8,653 nt of DNA from Prochloron sp. SP5CPC1 (GTDB lineage Bacteria; Cyanobacteriota; Cyanobacteriia; Cyanobacteriales; Prochloraceae): positions 1-8,653 of the forward strand of contig JACONB010000055.1 in assembly GCA_014323965.1 (NCBI GenBank), in the 5' to 3' direction. The stretch's first letter is position 1, and every line of letters starts with the position of its first letter. Shown here one piece after another: positions 6,812-8,653 of the stretch. A program made the translations under genes and the position numbers. The notes under the pieces are model-generated. The model made no database searches. It worked only from the letters and a program-made list of their open reading frames with translations, and was not told the DNA's origin.

Positions 6812-7870
6812 ATGGAAGTATTACCTGCATTCAACGATCGGCTCTGGAATAGTCTCTCCAACGAACGCGTTCGCAAGGGTTACGAACACCTTTCTCAATC
6901 GGCGATCGAGGTTCTCGATCAATACGGTATCCTCACTTTTGAAGAACTTCTCTCTCTCGTTCACCTCAACGATAAACAACTAGCGTTGATACTCTGGAGA
7001 CTACTGGAGGAAAAAAAAATCAGCAAGTCTCCTGATGGAAATGGCTATCAACTTCCCAACTCTCCACAACCAACCCACAATGACCAGTTTGGCCTCAACC
7101 CTAGAGAACGAAAGATACTTTCCCCAACCCTACACCACTGGCTAGAGGAAAGCTGGCAAAGAGATCGGAAACTCAAAGAAGCCTTTGAAAAGTTTGTCAC
7201 CTTGGCTGAGGACAGACCGGGGGAAAACAGCAACTATCAGCAACGACATCTCACTTTCCGTTCTTCTTTTCTGCGCGCCCTCTACATGCTAGCACGCGGT
7301 GACATCGCCAATAAACGAGTCGTACTTATTGGGGATGACGATCTCACATCTCTGGCTTTGCAGTTGCTGGCACCTTCCGTTAAACTTCTTGTTCTGGAAA
7401 TCGATCGAGATATCCTGCATTTCTTGGAAATGCGTGGAGAGAGTTTACCCGGTCAATGTACTTACCAAATCATGGATGTGAGTACATCTTGGAATACAAG
7501 CCTCAATGGTTCATTTTCCACAGTTCTCTGCGATCCGAGCAAAGAGCTTTATGACCTGTTCCTGCAAAGAGTGGGGGAACTTCTCAATCCTGTTAGAGGA
7601 GTTTTTTACACCTGTTTCGACCAAACTTATTCACGAGATCGCACAGACCAAGAATTTCTCTCGCAAATCGTAGCTCGGGGATTTTATATTACTGATGTGA
7701 TCCCTCGGTTTGTGAACTACCATAGATATCGATCTTCGCTATCATCCGAGTTTGAAACGATAATTCCACACCCCAGACCGGGGAAAGACTCCATCTGCTT
7801 CCAAGAAAGTTTAGTTCGTGCAGAACTCATGCAGGAGATTCCCAACACTCCAACCCCTCTCCCATCGTAA
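6812..7870 (+). CDS. Branched-polyamine synthase-like protein (BpsA/DUF43 family)
   Basis: This 352-residue protein resembles N4-bis(aminopropyl)spermidine synthase, which uses decarboxylated S-adenosylmethionine to add aminopropyl groups to spermidine in thermophiles. An N-terminal helical region (about 25-80, with SQSAIEVLDQYG and a following helix-turn-helix pattern) fits the family's winged-helix domain. A Rossmann methyltransferase-like domain follows. YQQRHLTFRSSFLRALYM (142-159) and GDIANKRVVLIGDDDLTSLAL (163-183) match the family's substrate-binding and GDDDLTS motifs, and LVLEIDRDIL (193-202) is the next strand. Known BpsA has DPPE where this protein has DPSK (241-244), so the conserved acidic residue is lost and the reaction may differ. 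ITDVIPRFVNY (293-303) matches the late family strand. The gene begins two bases after the phosphatase stop and ends 15 bases before a kinase gene. Family membership is fairly strong; the substrate is uncertain. Confidence 0.78.
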   Translation: MEVLPAFNDRLWNSLSNERVRKGYEHLSQSAIEVLDQYGILTFEELLSLVHLNDKQLALILWRLLEEKKISKSPDGNGYQLPNSPQPTHNDQFGLNPRERKILSPTLHHWLEESWQRDRKLKEAFEKFVTLAEDRPGENSNYQQRHLTFRSSFLRALYMLARGDIANKRVVLIGDDDLTSLALQLLAPSVKLLVLEIDRDILHFLEMRGESLPGQCTYQIMDVSTSWNTSLNGSFSTVLCDPSKELYDLFLQRVGELLNPVRGVFYTCFDQTYSRDRTDQEFLSQIVARGFYITDVIPRFVNYHRYRSSLSSEFETIIPHPRPGKDSICFQESLVRAELMQEIPNTPTPLPS

Positions 7871-7885
7871 CCCTAAATCGATATC

Positions 7886-8515
7886 ATGGAATTCTTTGAT
7901 GCTATTGCTCGATCGATAGACAACCATAGTACATTTAACCTAATTGGTCTTGAAGGCCCTCCATACGCAGGCAAAACAACTTTTGCTTCTAACCTCGGTC
8001 TGGAAATGAAGGCTCGATCGATACCCGATCCCATGCAATTCGAGCCAAGACTGGCACAATATTCAAAAATACCTTGGCCTGACGATCGCCCGGACCTCAT
8101 TTTAGAGCGTCAACTTGCATTTCTTAATGTTGAAGTAATGCGCTGTTCGCTGGCAGTAGACTTAAAAAATTTTGGTTATCCTGTAATTATGGATCGTACT
8201 TTGATCTCTCTCTTAGCTTATTTGTATGTCAGAGTCAAGCTCCGTCCCTATCAGTCTGAAGTCTTGGATCTATACTTGGGTCATTGCCATTCTGCTCTGA
8301 AAGCGGAAACTCTGGTCATACCCGAGAAATTCTATTATCTACAAACTCCGACAGAAGAGTGTGTTACTCGATCGCAAAGAGCGATTCGTGAAGGAAATCG
8401 AGGATGCGATGATACCTATATAATTGCTCGGGATACAGTCGATGCCCTACATGATTTCTATAGGGGTGTCTTTAGTAGAATAAAACCGTGTCGCGTTACT
8501 TACATCACGGGATGA
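7886..8515 (+). CDS. P-loop kinase resembling nucleoside/nucleotide kinases
   Basis: This 209-residue soluble protein has a phosphate-binding loop GPPYAGKTT (residues 24-32) directly after a hydrophobic strand, then a helix. VIMDRTLIS (100-108) sits where thymidylate and deoxynucleoside kinases carry their DR[YST] substrate-site motif. FYYLQTPTEECVTRSQRAIR (149-168) looks like the strand, P-x-E helix and Arg-rich lid of the same families. It therefore probably phosphorylates a small molecule with ATP. The regions between motifs (about 45-95 and 110-145) do not look like standard Tmk or dNK, so a specialised substrate is likely. It starts 15 bases after the BpsA-like gene, in the same direction, with no strong Shine-Dalgarno. 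Together with the phosphatase and aminopropyltransferase-like enzyme it may form a small modifying pathway, which is inference. Confidence 0.75.
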   Translation: MEFFDAIARSIDNHSTFNLIGLEGPPYAGKTTFASNLGLEMKARSIPDPMQFEPRLAQYSKIPWPDDRPDLILERQLAFLNVEVMRCSLAVDLKNFGYPVIMDRTLISLLAYLYVRVKLRPYQSEVLDLYLGHCHSALKAETLVIPEKFYYLQTPTEECVTRSQRAIREGNRGCDDTYIIARDTVDALHDFYRGVFSRIKPCRVTYITG

Positions 8516-8539
8516 TAAGATTCCCAACTGAAAAAGTAC

Positions 8540-8543
8540 AGGA
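8540..8543 (+). promoter_or_regulatory. Ribosome binding site for the ABC transporter gene
   Basis: AGGA ends 5 bases before ATG 8549, in the 33-base gap after the kinase stop. It supports the start of the truncated gene at the window edge. Confidence 0.5.
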
Positions 8544-8548
8544 AATAC

Positions 8549-8653
8549 ATGCCCCAAATCATTGTTGAAGATATGGTCAAAATGTATCGCGTTGCCGAGC
8601 GAGAACCCGGACTGTGGGGAGCCTTTCGCGGCATTTTACATCGAACCTATCGG
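8549..8653 (+). CDS. ABC-2 type transporter ATP-binding protein, N-terminal fragment
   Basis: The first 35 codons run in frame to the window edge. IIVEDMVKMYRV is the usual first strand of an ABC ATPase. The following REPGLWGAFRGILHRTYR matches the extended N-terminus typical of cyanobacterial ABC-2 exporter ATPases, whose partners are DUF990-type permeases and which include the viologen exporter ATPase EvrC of Synechocystis. This differs from the Wzt/KpsT ATPases that export polysaccharide. Walker A and all catalytic motifs lie beyond the window. The gene is 33 bases after the kinase, so it may be in the same operon, but the family is common in cyanobacteria and may be unrelated to its neighbours. 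The permease genes would be expected downstream. Confidence 0.75.
   Translation, partial: MPQIIVEDMVKMYRVAEREPGLWGAFRGILHRTYR

Overview
The window looks like cyanobacterial chromosome. It carries three copies of the palindrome GCGATCGC (HIP1; 3392-3399, 3614-3621, 6344-6351), many shorter CGATCG cores, and a degenerate copy of the 'CGCAGAGACGCAGAG' short repeat familiar from filamentous cyanobacteria. It ends in the start of an ABC-2 ATPase gene whose N-terminus resembles a cyanobacterial family. The genus cannot be named from the sequence alone.

All genes read on the + strand. The left edge (2-157) is the C-terminus of a TruD-type tRNA pseudouridine synthase. After 45 bases comes a run of four genes for glycan assembly and decoration: a sulfotransferase-fold protein (203-883), a membrane-anchored family 2-like glycosyltransferase (904-2403), a small soluble GT-A-type glycosyltransferase (2433-3206), and a polysaccharide pyruvyltransferase fused to a C-terminal lectin-like beta-sandwich (3274-4938). 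An AT-rich gene of unknown family (4962-6020) follows, with a clustered His/Glu motif that could bind metal. Together the first four suggest synthesis of an acidic, sulfated and/or pyruvylated surface glycan or glycolipid. This is inferred from the families; no polymerase, flippase or chain-length gene is present here.

A 234-base spacer (6021-6254, the largest gap) carries a 9-base tandem repeat and a weak promoter candidate. It separates the glycan genes from a second tight group: a histidine phosphatase (6255-6809), a homologue of the branched-polyamine synthase BpsA/DUF43 with an altered catalytic motif (6812-7870), and a P-loop kinase resembling nucleoside/nucleotide kinases (7886-8515). 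These lie 2 and 15 bases apart and are probably cotranscribed. The truncated ABC transporter ATPase gene (8549 to the edge) follows 33 bases later.

The most interesting parts are the phosphatase/BpsA-like/kinase trio, the pyruvyltransferase-lectin fusion, and the unknown protein with two closely spaced ExxH motifs. No tRNA, rRNA, CRISPR array, transposase or convincing rho-independent terminator was seen.
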